A DNA stretch of 64,000 nucleotides from Pseudomonadota bacterium (GTDB lineage: Bacteria > Pseudomonadota > Alphaproteobacteria > Rhizobiales > Pleomorphomonadaceae), in the NCBI GenBank assembly GCA_018262505.1, contig JAGSYV010000011.1:1-64000 (forward strand), read 5' to 3'. A program made the position numbers and the translations under genes. Each line of letters opens with the position of its first letter. The first letter of the stretch is position 1. Positions 26,432 through 35,348 of the stretch are shown here, in pieces. The notes beneath the pieces are model-generated. The model made no database searches and was not told where the DNA came from. It saw nothing but the letters and a program-made list of their open reading frames with translations.

Positions 26432-28147
26432 TCAAAATAGGAAATACCGCTGCGCCATCGGCAGAACGTCGGCCGGCTCGCAGGTGAGGAGTTCACCGTC
26501 GGCTCGCACCTCATAGGTCTCCGGGTCGACTTCGATCTTGGGCGTTGCCGAATTATGGATCAGCGACGCCTTGGAGATGCCGCTACGCGTGTTCTCGACC
26601 GGCAGCACCACGCGATCGAGACCAAGTCGCTCTTTGATGCCATTCTCATAGGCATAGCGCGACACGAAGGTGACCGACGAGCGAGTCATCGCCTTGCCGA
26701 AAGCGCCGAACATCGGCCGGTAGTGCACCGGTTGCGGCGTCGGAATCGAGGCGTTGGGGTCGCCCATGGCGGCGGCGGCGATGGTGCCCATCTTCAGCAC
26801 CAGATCCGGCTTCACGCCAAAGAAGGCCGGCGTCCACAGCACGAGATCGGCGAGCTTGCCGACTTCCACCGAGCCAACATGCTTGGACAGACCCTGCGCG
26901 ATGGCCGGGTTGATGGTCACCTTGGCGATGTAGCGCTTGACGCGGAAATTGTCGGCGTCGGTACCGACGTCCTCGGCCAAGGCGCCGCGCTGCACCTTCA
27001 TCTTGTGCGCCGTCTGGAAGGTGCGGATGATCACCTCGCCGATGCGGCCCATGGCCTGACTGTCGGAGGAGATGATCGAGAAGGCGCCCATATCGTGCAG
27101 GATGTCTTCGGCCGCAATGGTCTCCTTGCGGATGCGGCTCTCGGCGAAGGCGACATCCTCGGGGATGGAGCCATCGAGGTGATGGCAGACCATCAGCATG
27201 TCCAAGTGCTCGTCGAGCGTATTGCGCGTGTAAGGGCGCGTCGGGTTGGTCGACGACGGCAGCACGTTGGGCAGGCCGGCCACCTTGATGATGTCGGGCG
27301 CGTGGCCGCCGCCGGCGCCCTCAGTGTGGTAGGCGTGGATGGTGCGGCCCTTGAAGGCGGCGATGGTGTCCTCGACGAAACCGCTCTCGTTGAGCGTGTC
27401 GGTATGGATCATGACCTGCACGTCGTAATCGTCGGCGACCGACAGGCAGTTGTCGATGGCGGCCGGCGTCGTGCCCCAGTCCTCGTGCAGCTTCAGGCCA
27501 CAAGCGCCGGCCTTCACCTGTTCAATCAGCGCCGCCGGCAGCGAGGCGTTGCCCTTGCCGGAGAAGGCCAGATTCATCGGCAGGCCCTCGGCCGCCTCGA
27601 TCATCCGCTCAAGATGCCAGGGGCCGGGCGTGCAGGTGGTGGCCGCCGTGCCGGTGGCCGGCCCCGTACCGCCACCCAGCATGGTGGTGATGCCGGCATA
27701 GAGCGCCTCATCGACCTGCTGCGGGCAGATGAAGTGGATGTGGGTATCGAGCGCGCCGGCCGTCAGGATCTTGCCTTCACCGGCAATCGCCTCGGTGCCG
27801 GGACCGACGATGATGGTGACGCCGGGCTGAACGTCCGGATTGCCGGCCTTGCCGATGCCGGAGATGCGACCATCGGTGATGCCGATATCGGCCTTGTAGA
27901 TGCCCGAATGATCGATGATCAGCGCGTTGGTGATGACGGTATCGACCGCCCCCTCGGCCCGGCTCGCCTGACTCTGGCCCATGCCGTCGCGGATGACCTT
28001 GCCACCGCCGAACTTCACCTCCTCGCCGTAGATGGTGAAATCCTTCTCCACCTTGACGAACAGCTCGGTATCGGCGAGGCGCACCTTGTCGCCAACAGTC
28101 GGACCGAACATGTCGGCATAGGCGGCACGGGACATGCGGTAGGGCAT
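26432..28147 (-). CDS. ureC: Urease subunit alpha (catalytic)
   Basis: A 571-residue nickel amidohydrolase that hydrolyses urea to ammonia and carbamate. Active-site residues are visible: His136 and His138 in DTHIHF, the carbamylated Lys219 in GLKLHEDWG, His248 in MIHTDTLNE, His274 in HAYHTEG, and the mobile-flap region MVCHHLD (Cys321, His322, His323). Length matches the bacterial alpha subunit. The start at [16 protein letters not shown] has AGGAGA about 7 nt upstream. Operon order here is ureD-ureA-DUF1272-ureB-ureC-MFS-ureE-ureF-ureG. Confidence 0.97.
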   Translation of the reverse strand: MPYRMSRAAYADMFGPTVGDKVRLADTELFVKVEKDFTIYGEEVKFGGGKVIRDGMGQSQASRAEGAVDTVITNALIIDHSGIYKADIGITDGRISGIGKAGNPDVQPGVTIIVGPGTEAIAGEGKILTAGALDTHIHFICPQQVDEALYAGITTMLGGGTGPATGTAATTCTPGPWHLERMIEAAEGLPMNLAFSGKGNASLPAALIEQVKAGACGLKLHEDWGTTPAAIDNCLSVADDYDVQVMIHTDTLNESGFVEDTIAAFKGRTIHAYHTEGAGGGHAPDIIKVAGLPNVLPSSTNPTRPYTRNTLDEHLDMLMVCHHLDGSIPEDVAFAESRIRKETIAAEDILHDMGAFSIISSDSQAMGRIGEVIIRTFQTAHKMKVQRGALAEDVGTDADNFRVKRYIAKVTINPAIAQGLSKHVGSVEVGKLADLVLWTPAFFGVKPDLVLKMGTIAAAAMGDPNASIPTPQPVHYRPMFGAFGKAMTRSSVTFVSRYAYENGIKERLGLDRVVLPVENTRSGISKASLIHNSATPKIEVDPETYEVRADGELLTCEPADVLPMAQRYFLF

Positions 28148-28218
28148 TGTCAGTCTCCTGAAGAGAACAGCTTGAAACTTGGTGTCTGGCCGCGTCGCGA
28201 CCGAATGAGGCACGATTT

Positions 28219-28524
28219 TTAGAGCTTGCCCATCACCGCCTGCCGGAAGCCGTAGACCTCACGCTTTCCGGCATAGGGGACCAACGTCACCGATCGGCTC
28301 TGCCCGGGCTCGAAGCGCACGGCGGTACCGGCGGGAATGTCGAGCCTATAGCCACGCGCCTTGTCGCGATCGAACATCAGGGCGGGGTTGGTTTCAGCGA
28401 AATGATAGTGGCTGCCGACCTGCACCGGCCGGTCGCCGGAATTGGCCACTTCGAGCACCAGCATCGGCCTGCCGGCGTTGAGTTCGATGTCGCCGGCTTC
28501 AGCGATGACTTCACCTGGAATCAT
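28219..28524 (-). CDS. ureB: Urease subunit beta
   Basis: A 101-residue structural subunit. It begins [19 protein letters not shown] and contains the family-typical [18 protein letters not shown] and [25 protein letters not shown]. It packs with alpha and gamma in the (abc)3 urease. The start is supported by AAGGAACG 4 nt upstream. Separated from ureC by 71 bp and preceded by a DUF1272 gene rather than directly by ureA. Confidence 0.96.
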   Translation of the reverse strand: MIPGEVIAEAGDIELNAGRPMLVLEVANSGDRPVQVGSHYHFAETNPALMFDRDKARGYRLDIPAGTAVRFEPGQSRSVTLVPYAGKREVYGFRQAVMGKL

Positions 28525-28535
28525 GATCGTTCCTT

Positions 28536-28787
28536 TCAGGCGGCGCGCGGCGCGCAAGGCTCGCCTTTGAAGACGCGGAGAGTGGACGCAGGATTGGCGG
28601 CGAGCTTGCCCGCCGGACGCACCGGCCGTCGCACCAATTCGCCACCGCAGTTGGGACAGACACCGTTCAACACGCCCGTTGCGCAGTCGGGGCACCATGT
28701 GCACTCGAAGGAGCAGATGTAGGCCTCGGCCGATGGCGGCAGGTCGCGATCGCAGCATTCGCAATTGGGACGGAGTTCAAGAGCCAT
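28536..28787 (-). CDS. DUF1272 cysteine-rich small protein
   Basis: An 83-residue protein with four CxxC-type pairs: [27 protein letters not shown] and [14 protein letters not shown], presumably binding zinc or another metal. This is the DUF1272 family, common in proteobacteria and of unknown function. The gene is 4 bp from the end of ureA and 11 bp before ureB, so it is co-transcribed with the urease structural genes. Whether it has a role in metal supply or is a passenger cannot be told. The ATG at 28787 begins the conserved MALELRPNC. Confidence 0.88.
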   Translation of the reverse strand: MALELRPNCECCDRDLPPSAEAYICSFECTWCPDCATGVLNGVCPNCGGELVRRPVRPAGKLAANPASTLRVFKGEPCAPRAA

Positions 28788-28791
28788 AGCC

Positions 28792-29094
28792 TCACCTGAT
28801 CGGTTCATGCACGGTGACGAGCTTGGTGCCGTCGGGGAAGGTTGCCTCGACTTGCACGTCGTGAATCATCTCGGCGATGCCTTCCATCACCTGTTCGCGG
28901 CACAGCACGGTGGCACCGCCGGCCATCAGCTCGGCCACCGTCCGGCCATCGCGGGCGCCTTCCACCACATAGTCGGTGATGAGTGCCACCGCCTCGGGAT
29001 GGTTGAGCTTGACGCCCCGTTCGAGGCGGTTGCGGGCCACCATGGCGGCGAGGCTGACGAGCAGCTTGTCCTTTTCGCGCGGCGTCAGATTCAT
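28792..29094 (-). CDS. ureA: Urease subunit gamma
   Basis: A 100-residue structural subunit: [20 protein letters not shown] at the N-terminus, [28 protein letters not shown] in the middle, and [19 protein letters not shown]-like C-terminus. Length is exactly that of bacterial UreA. Lies 14 bp after ureD. Confidence 0.97.
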   Translation of the reverse strand: MNLTPREKDKLLVSLAAMVARNRLERGVKLNHPEAVALITDYVVEGARDGRTVAELMAGGATVLCREQVMEGIAEMIHDVQVEATFPDGTKLVTVHEPIR

Positions 29095-29108
29095 CGGCTT
29101 TCCTCGTC

Positions 29109-29978
29109 TCAGATCGACCAGGCGCGCGGCAGCGGCCAGCCGGTGAGGGTTTCGATCAGGGGTTCAACAATGGCGCGCAGGCGGCGGCCGTCAAGGGCAA
29201 GACAACGTATGGACAGGAGACCATCGAACGCGGAAGCGCCAGCTTCGATCCCGTCCCCAACGAGCCTGGCAATCAGCTCCCGCACGCGATCAAGCTGAGA
29301 TACCGCCTCCGGCGCTGCCACCAGCACACTGGCAAAGGCACGGGCGCCGCGACCAGTGGCGCCACTCGACAGAATCGCTCGGCTGTCGCCGGAAAGACGC
29401 AAGGCGTCGGCATAGACGAGCCGTCCGTCACGCCGGATGCGCCAATGGTCGGCAAGATCGACGGAGGTCACTTCCTCGCCCATGGCGGTGCGGCCCAGCA
29501 CGATGCTTTCGACGGCCACAAGACGAGCATCGCCGATCAGATCGACGTCGAGACGGCGACGAAGACCGGCGCCATCGAAGATGATCGTCTCCTGCGGCAG
29601 CCAGCGAGCATTCGCCCCGGCCTCGACGACCAGACGGTTGTCGATTCGGCCGACACCCTCCGAGCGGCGGTAGATGCGCTCGGCGGCTTGGGTGGTGACG
29701 GTGGCCGTCGTCCCCACCCTGAGATGCGCCTCGAAGGTGAGATGATCGCCGCCGGTGACGCCGCCGGCACTGTTGAGGAAAACGGCGGCCGGCCCCGAGC
29801 CGTCGTACACTTTGGGCAGCCGCACCTTGGCTGAACCGTCCTGAAAGAGATCGGCAAGCCGGGTTTCTTCCCGTCCGCCAATGTGCCGCAGCGCGAAAGC
29901 AACGCGCGCGGCGCCCTCAGCCCGTTCAAGGCGAAGTTTTTCCTTCTGAAGCGACACGGCGATCGAAACGTCGGCCAA
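29109..29978 (-). CDS. ureD: Urease accessory protein UreD
   Basis: An accessory protein (about 289 residues from this start) that binds apo-urease and channels nickel from UreG/UreF. Family blocks include [34 protein letters not shown] and [18 protein letters not shown]. There is no ATG in the correct region. I chose TTG at 29978 because GGGGG lies about 6 nt upstream; TTG at 30044 and GTG at 29957 are also possible. The N-terminus lies just beyond the intended stop of lysA, so the two genes probably share a transcript. Confidence 0.9.
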   Translation of the reverse strand: MADVSIAVSLQKEKLRLERAEGAARVAFALRHIGGREETRLADLFQDGSAKVRLPKVYDGSGPAAVFLNSAGGVTGGDHLTFEAHLRVGTTATVTTQAAERIYRRSEGVGRIDNRLVVEAGANARWLPQETIIFDGAGLRRRLDVDLIGDARLVAVESIVLGRTAMGEEVTSVDLADHWRIRRDGRLVYADALRLSGDSRAILSSGATGRGARAFASVLVAAPEAVSQLDRVRELIARLVGDGIEAGASAFDGLLSIRCLALDGRRLRAIVEPLIETLTGWPLPRAWSI

Positions 29979-30077
29979 GCTTGCCCCCAATGCCACCCCA
30001 CCCGGCGCAGCAACTGCCCGGCAATGTGGCAAAAGGCCCGCCAACCGGCGAGCCCAAAACTTGGGCAGACGGAGCCG

Positions 30078-31342
30078 CTAAATAAGCCAGTCCGGCGGTC
30101 GAGGCCGATCAGATCGTCGTAGGAGGGACGCGGCCGCACCACCGCCCAGCGATCGCCATCCACCAGCACCTCCGGCACCAGAAGACGGGAATTGTAGGTC
30201 CCCGCTTGAACCGCGCCATAAGCACCGGCCGAGAAGACCGCCAGCAGTTCACCCTGCTGGACCACCGGCAGATTACGGCCGCGCGCCAAGTAGTCACCGC
30301 TTTCGCAGACCGGACCGACCACGTCGACCTTCTCCTGCTCGGCACCGACCGGTCGCTCATCGACCGGACGGATGTCGTGATAGGCGTCGTAAAGAGTCGG
30401 CCGCACGAGATCGTTCATCGCCGCGTCGACGATGACGAAAGTCTTCGCCTTGCCTCGCTTCACATACTGCACCTCGGTGACGAGGATGCCGGCATTGCCG
30501 ACGATGAAGCGACCCGGTTCGATCAGCACCTCGCAGTCGAGCGAGCGGGTATGCTTGCGCACCACCTCGACATAAGCAGCCGGATGCGGCGGCGGCGTAT
30601 TGTCGGCCTTGTAGGGAATGCCGAGGCCGCCACCGAGATCGACATGGCGGATGGTGTGGCCGGCGGCACGCAAGCTCGCCACCAGCTCACCGAGCCGGCC
30701 GAAGGCGGCATCGAACGGTTCGAGGTCGGTGATCTGCGAGCCGATATGCATGTCGATGCCGGCAACATCGAGGCCCGGCAACGACGCGGCGCGGGCATAG
30801 ACGCGCACCGCTTCCTTCCAGGGAATGCCGAACTTGTCCTCGGCCTTGCCGGTGGAAATCTTGGCGTGGGTACGGGCATCGACATCCGGGTTGATGCGCA
30901 GCGACACCGGCGCCGTGCGACCGAGGCGGGTGGCCACCGCCGACAGGCGCTCGAGTTCCGGCTCGCTCTCGACGTTGAAGCACTTGATGCCCTCGGCGAG
31001 CGCATATTCGATCTCGCGCACCGTCTTGGCGACACCGGAGAAGACGATTCGATCGGCCGGGATGCCGGCGGCGCGTGCCCGGCGCAACTCGCCTTCCGAG
31101 ACCACATCGGCACCGGCGCCGAGGCGGGCCAGGGTGCCGATCACCGCCTGATTGGAGTTTGCCTTCAGCGCGTAGCAGACGAGCGAGCGCTCGTCGCCCA
31201 GTGCCTCGCGGAAAATCCGAAAATGGCGCGCGATGGTGGCCGAGGAATAGATGTAGACGGGCGTTCCGACCGCAGCGGCAATGGCGGGCACCGCGACGTC
31301 CTCGGCGTGGAGTACGCCGCCGCGATAGCTGAAATGGTGCAA
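30078..31342 (-). CDS. lysA: Diaminopimelate decarboxylase, frameshifted at its extreme C-terminus
   Basis: A PLP fold-type III decarboxylase that makes L-lysine from meso-diaminopimelate. The cofactor lysine is in CYALKANSNQ (near residue 60); HVDLGGGLGIPY, EPGRFIVGNAG and the CESGDYLARGR active-site block are intact. The usual C-terminus LIGLD-x-x-PDWL and stop is broken: after LIGLDR the frame shifts, and the expected CCG GAC TGG CTT ATT TAG is found in the other frame, ending at 30078. Read literally, the frame stays open to 29537 (601 residues), with 178 residues of out-of-frame ureD translation. A 1-nt or 4-nt loss near 30100 explains it. The catalytic part is unaffected. Confidence 0.88.
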
Positions 31343-31352
31343 CCGGACCCCC

Positions 31353-31550
31353 TCAGATAAGACCGTCGAGGATGAAAGGCTTGTGAGGCTTTGCCGGCTC
31401 TTCGACAGGCTTCACCGCGCCCGGATCGTTGGTCGCGGGGGTCGCCGCCTCGGTCGTCGATTTGGGCGTTTCGAGCGATCCCTTCCGGCCGCAACCGGTC
31501 ACCGCGAGGCCAACCATCAGCATTATCATCCCGAGACGCAGCACCATCAT
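31353..31550 (-). CDS. lptM: Small lipoprotein, LptM (YifL)-like
   Basis: A 65-residue lipoprotein: a hydrophobic N-terminus (MMVLRLGMIMLMVGLAVTG) ends in the lipobox LAVTGC with GRKGSL after the acylated cysteine (Cys20), the pattern of the LptM/YifL family, which assists oxidative maturation of the LptD LPS translocon in E. coli. A short proline- and threonine-rich tail follows. Placed between argH and lysA, the usual location in alphaproteobacteria. Confidence 0.85.
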   Translation of the reverse strand: MMVLRLGMIMLMVGLAVTGCGRKGSLETPKSTTEAATPATNDPGAVKPVEEPAKPHKPFILDGLI

Positions 31551-31583
31551 GTCCTCGATCCGTTTGCTTCGAAGAGGTTATCC

Positions 31584-32963
31584 TCAGCCGAGGAGCGCCG
31601 TCCAGCGTTTCGCCTCCGCCCGCACATTATCGGGCGCGGTACCGCCATGCGACGTACGGCTGCGGACGGAATTCTCGACGGTCAGCACATCGTAGACCGC
31701 TTCGGTAATGCCGTCATGCACCGTTTTCATGTCGGCAAGCGGGATATCCGACAGCTCTATGCCGCGTTCGGCGGCAATCGCCACCAGGCGTCCCGTGACA
31801 TGATGGGCGTCGCGGAACGGCAGCCCGAGCACCCGCACCAGCCAGTCGGCGAGATCGGTGGCGGTCGCAAAACCCGAACCGGCGGCGGCGGCCATGCGAG
31901 CGACGTTGGGCACGAGGTCGTCGACCATGCCGGTCATGGCGGCGAGCACCAGGGAAAGGCTCTCGAAACAATCGAAGACCTGTTCCTTGTCCTCCTGCAT
32001 GTCCTTCTGGTAGGCGAGCGGCAGGCCCTTCATGATGATCAACAGGGCGTTCATGTCGCCGATGATGCGGCCTGCCTTGGCGCGCACCAGTTCGGCAGCG
32101 TCCGGATTGCGCTTCTGCGGCATGATCGACGATCCCGTCGAAAAGGCATCCGACAGACACACGAAGCCGAACTGCGCCGACGACCAGATGACGATCTCTT
32201 CGGCAAGGCGCGACAGATGCACCGCAATGATCGCCGCCGCCGCCATCGCCTCCAGCGCGAAGTCACGGTCGGAAACGCTATCGAGCGAGTTGGCTGTGGG
32301 CCGGTCGAAGCCGAGGCTGGCCGCCGTCATGTGACGGTCGATCGGGAACGAGGTACCGGCCAGCGCCGCCGCACCGAGCGGACATTCGTTGAGACGGCGC
32401 CGCGCGTCCTGTACCCGGCCGCGATCGCGCGCGAGCATCTCGACATAGGCCATCAGGTGATGGCCGAAGGTGACGGGCTGGGCCGACTGAAGATGGGTGA
32501 ACCCGGGCATCACCGTGTCGGCGTGCTCGCCGGCCCGTTTGACCAGCGCGCCCATCAGCTCGGCGAGCTGGCCGTCGACGTGATCGAGCGTATCGCGTAC
32601 CCAGAGGCGGAAGTCGGTCGCCACCTGGTCGTTGCGCGAGCGAGCGGTGTGGAGGCGCCCAGCCGCTGCGCCGATCAGCTCCTTGAGACGGGATTCCACG
32701 TTCATGTGGATGTCTTCGAGGGCTCGCGAGAAGGTGAAACTGCCGCCGTCGATTTCCGCCTTGATCGCGTCGAGGCCTTCGGCGATCTTGCCGGCGTCAT
32801 CCGTGGAAATGATGCCACGGGCGGCGAGCATTTCGGCATGCGCCTTGGAGCCGGCAATATCCTGGGCGTAGAGCTTCCGGTCGAAGTCGATGGAGGCGTT
32901 AATCTCCTCCATGATCGCAGACGGCCCAGCCGAAAACCGGCCGCCCCACATGCGGTTGCTCAT
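31584..32963 (-). CDS. argH: Argininosuccinate lyase
   Basis: A 459-residue enzyme of the fumarase/aspartase superfamily that splits argininosuccinate to arginine and fumarate. Start at [10 protein letters not shown], the conserved N-terminus. The signature loop [23 protein letters not shown] (catalytic Ser) is at about 273-295, and [16 protein letters not shown] and [16 protein letters not shown] are intact. Upstream of lptM-lysA on the same strand and divergent from the TlpA gene, with 30 bp between start codons. Confidence 0.96.
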   Translation of the reverse strand: MSNRMWGGRFSAGPSAIMEEINASIDFDRKLYAQDIAGSKAHAEMLAARGIISTDDAGKIAEGLDAIKAEIDGGSFTFSRALEDIHMNVESRLKELIGAAAGRLHTARSRNDQVATDFRLWVRDTLDHVDGQLAELMGALVKRAGEHADTVMPGFTHLQSAQPVTFGHHLMAYVEMLARDRGRVQDARRRLNECPLGAAALAGTSFPIDRHMTAASLGFDRPTANSLDSVSDRDFALEAMAAAAIIAVHLSRLAEEIVIWSSAQFGFVCLSDAFSTGSSIMPQKRNPDAAELVRAKAGRIIGDMNALLIIMKGLPLAYQKDMQEDKEQVFDCFESLSLVLAAMTGMVDDLVPNVARMAAAAGSGFATATDLADWLVRVLGLPFRDAHHVTGRLVAIAAERGIELSDIPLADMKTVHDGITEAVYDVLTVENSVRSRTSHGGTAPDNVRAEAKRWTALLG

Positions 32964-32993
32964 TGGGTCCACTCCAGGAACGAGGATCGGTCG

Positions 32994-33629
32994 ATGCCGT
33001 TCAAACCTTCCCGCCACGTCTTCGCCGCGATTGCGATCGTTGCGGTGGCCGCCGGCCTTGCTGCGGTATACGTGACGGAGAGGGGCGCTGTCGAGAGCGG
33101 CGGTCGTTGCGCCAGTGCAGTGCCCCTGGCGGCAGCGTTGAGGACGTTCGCCACCGGCGATTTTTCGGCCCTGTTGCCTGCCGATGCGCCGGCCGATTTC
33201 TCCAGCCTCGTCCTCCATACGCCCGATGGCGGTGAGCGCCGTGTCTCGGACCTCGCCGGCCAGACGCTTGTGGTCAACATGTGGGCGACCTGGTGCGTGC
33301 CCTGCCGCACCGAAATGCCGCATCTGCAAGCGCTGCAGGAAAAGCGCGGACGCGCCGACTTTTCAGTGGTGGCGCTCAACGTCGACGTCGGTGGCCGGGA
33401 CAAGCCGACCCGCTTCCTCAGCGACATCGGCGCCACGTCGCTCGTCGACCTGCGCGATCCGGAGATGCGCGCTTTCAATGAACTGAAATCCAAGGGACTG
33501 GTTTTAGGCTTGCCCACCACTTTCATCGTCAACCGCGATGGCTGTGCGCTCGCCTCGCTGGCGGGACCTGCCAAGTGGGATTCACCCGATGCGCTGGCGC
33601 TGATCGAGGCCGCCATCAAGCTCGATTGA
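32994..33629 (+). CDS. TlpA-like thiol:disulfide oxidoreductase
   Basis: A 211-residue thioredoxin-fold protein tethered by an N-terminal helix (about residues 8-27) with the catalytic domain in the periplasm. The redox motif is WCVPC (Cys101, Cys104) in [17 protein letters not shown], followed by the cis-Pro loop [10 protein letters not shown]. In rhizobia TlpA reduces cofactors for cytochrome oxidase assembly; this one stands beside argH as in other Rhizobiales and is not linked to the ccm genes in this window. Divergent from argH. Confidence 0.9.
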   Translation: MPFKPSRHVFAAIAIVAVAAGLAAVYVTERGAVESGGRCASAVPLAAALRTFATGDFSALLPADAPADFSSLVLHTPDGGERRVSDLAGQTLVVNMWATWCVPCRTEMPHLQALQEKRGRADFSVVALNVDVGGRDKPTRFLSDIGATSLVDLRDPEMRAFNELKSKGLVLGLPTTFIVNRDGCALASLAGPAKWDSPDALALIEAAIKLD

Positions 33630-33637
33630 GAAGACCG

Positions 33638-33937
33638 TCAGGCGTGACTGCGGCCGGCAAAGCCGAAGCGTGGCAGAAAACGCTCGAACCATTCGCCGAA
33701 GCGCTCGAGATGGTCGACGTCATGCCCTTCCAGGCGGCTGACAGTCGCCCGGCGACGTTCGGTTGTGCTCATCGCCCGGAAGCGAGCCACCGCTCGTTGA
33801 TGCGAAACTTCGACGATGCGGACGACCACGGCATGGTCTCCGTCCATCCAGGAAAACAGGAACGATTCCGGCTTTGTGAGTGTGGTGAGCACGTTTTCAA
33901 TCCCGCCTTGGTCGGGAGTTCGTAGCGCGCCCCACAT
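33638..33937 (-). CDS. Small hypothetical protein
   Basis: A 99-residue reading frame (from ATG at 33937) with no recognised family: an acidic/aromatic segment (PESFLFSWMDGDHAVVVRIVEV) followed by an Arg- and Glu-rich half (RAMSTTERRRATVSRLEGHDVDHLERFGEWFERFLPRF, described here in parts). No obvious ribosome binding site; the frame is open upstream to 34078 through AT-rich sequence that looks non-coding. It is convergent with the TlpA gene, 8 bp apart. Could be a real small gene or chance. Confidence 0.45.
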   Translation of the reverse strand: MWGALRTPDQGGIENVLTTLTKPESFLFSWMDGDHAVVVRIVEVSHQRAVARFRAMSTTERRRATVSRLEGHDVDHLERFGEWFERFLPRFGFAGRSHA

Positions 33938-34122
33938 TCTTGCACAGGGAAAAGGATAATGAAAAAAGGAAGATACGCCAGCATCATAGTTAATTTTAAC
34001 AGGACTGCGGCCCCATAAAAACTGTGGATAAATTGTTAACCACCTGCTCGCCGCCTTGAAAAGCGAAACCCCGAGCATTCCGGCAGCTTCGCCACCTATA
34101 GGGAACTACGCACACCACCGCG
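33938..34122. promoter_or_regulatory. AT-rich intergenic island with a perfect DnaA box
   Basis: This 185 bp gap is markedly AT-rich compared with its surroundings. It contains TTATCCACA on the minus strand (34023-34031), a perfect match to the DnaA box, next to GTTAACCAC (half of a CtrA-like TTAACCAT element) and a near-palindrome GTTAATTTTAAC (33989-34000). One DnaA box is not an origin, and hemE, the usual neighbour of the alphaproteobacterial oriC, is not here. It may simply be the promoter region of the minus-strand gene at 33638. Confidence 0.35.
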
Positions 34123-35322
34123 CTACAATCCGCGACGCAACGAGGGGGGCGTGAAGCCCGACAGCGCCAACGGATTATCCGTCATGGCCCGCCGGTCCGG
34201 TGTGTCGGGGGCGAGCACGCCGGCAAAGGCGTCGAAGAGGCGTTTCACCTCGTCCTCGGCAAGATCATGCGTAATGAAGACGAGACGCGTTCGCCGGTCG
34301 GCATCCGGCCAAGCCGGAAGGCGGACCGGCGGATGGAACAGTTCCTGGACGGCGTGGACGACCAAGGGACGATCGGGGTCCTCGGCGAGCCGCACCACAC
34401 CCTTGAGGCGGAGAAGCTTGGGGCCGTGAGCTGCCCGCAGCAGTTCGAGAAACATCTCGAGCGCACCAGCCGGCAGCGCCTCGTCGGAGACCAGCGAAAA
34501 AGCGCTGATACCGTCGTGGCGGCTTTCTTCGTTATCGTGATGGTGCCCGTCATGCTCGTGATGATGGCTCGAATGGTCACAGCTTGCATCCGTGCAGTCG
34601 TGATCATGATGGTACGCGTGCGCATCGGCAAAGGCCTCGGCGTTGAGCCAACGCCGGACATCGGCCGCCTTGGTGGCCGGATCAAACAGGCCGCAGCCGA
34701 GGAGATCGGCTGGCGCGGCCATGGCGGCGTCAACGAGAGGTGCGCCCGGATTGAGCGTTGCGAGCCGCCGACGCAGGGCGGGGAGCCGCTTGCCACCTTC
34801 GGGAAGGTCGGCTTTGGCGATCACCAGTCGGTCCGCCACCGCCACCTGTTTCACCGCTTCCGGATGCTCATCGAGCGTCCGGTTGCCGTTGACGGCATCG
34901 ACGACGGTGATCACCCCGTCGATGGCATAGCGCAGCGACAGGTAGGGATGGGCGATGAGTGTGGCGAGCACCGGGACCGGATCGGCAAGCCCGGTGGTTT
35001 CGATGACAATGCGGCTCAGCGTATCGATGCGGCCGTTATCGAGTCCGCGCAGGAAATTCTCCAGCGTCGTCACCAGTTCGCCGCGCACCGTGCAGCAGAG
35101 GCAGCCCGAAGACAGCTCGACGATACCGTCGTCAGCCGCCTCGACCAAAAGATGGTCGATGCCGATCTCGCCGAATTCATTGATGATGAAGCCGGTTCCG
35201 GCAAGCGCCGGGTCGCGCACCAGCCGGTTGAGCAACGAGGTCTTGCCGGCGCCGAGAAAGCCGGTGACGACGGTAACGGGAATGGCGGGCTTCGGTCCGC
35301 GTGCGCGATCGGCTTCCGGCAA
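34123..35322 (-). CDS. CobW/COG0523 family GTPase metallochaperone
   Basis: A 399-residue G3E-family GTPase. The P-loop GFLGAGKTSLL is at residues 21-31, the metal-binding CLCC (Cys74, Cys76, Cys77) follows NEFGEIGIDHLLV, Walker B-like ETTGLADP and the base motif IAKADLPEGG come next. A His-rich insert (about residues 235-270, with HAYHHDHDCTDASCDHSSHH and more) separates the GTPase from the CobW C-terminal domain. Family members deliver zinc or, in CobW itself, cobalt; no cobalamin operon is nearby, so a zinc role is more likely. Divergence from or regulation by Zur is not visible. Confidence 0.9.
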   Translation of the reverse strand: MPEADRARGPKPAIPVTVVTGFLGAGKTSLLNRLVRDPALAGTGFIINEFGEIGIDHLLVEAADDGIVELSSGCLCCTVRGELVTTLENFLRGLDNGRIDTLSRIVIETTGLADPVPVLATLIAHPYLSLRYAIDGVITVVDAVNGNRTLDEHPEAVKQVAVADRLVIAKADLPEGGKRLPALRRRLATLNPGAPLVDAAMAAPADLLGCGLFDPATKAADVRRWLNAEAFADAHAYHHDHDCTDASCDHSSHHHEHDGHHHDNEESRHDGISAFSLVSDEALPAGALEMFLELLRAAHGPKLLRLKGVVRLAEDPDRPLVVHAVQELFHPPVRLPAWPDADRRTRLVFITHDLAEDEVKRLFDAFAGVLAPDTPDRRAMTDNPLALSGFTPPSLRRGL

Positions 35323-35348
35323 GACTTGAGATCCTCTTCTCTGGACCC

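Noticed and set aside
26555-28222. 555-codon open frame antisense to ureC
   Set aside because: Same GC-driven shadow effect; ureC is complete with all active-site residues.
31383-32993. Long N-terminal extension of the TlpA-like frame running antisense to argH
   Set aside because: The frame is open only because it is the antisense shadow of argH. The true TlpA N-terminus with its membrane helix starts at 32994.
33938-34122. Chromosomal replication origin
   Set aside because: Only one DnaA box was seen and the expected neighbours are missing; kept only as an AT-rich regulatory candidate.
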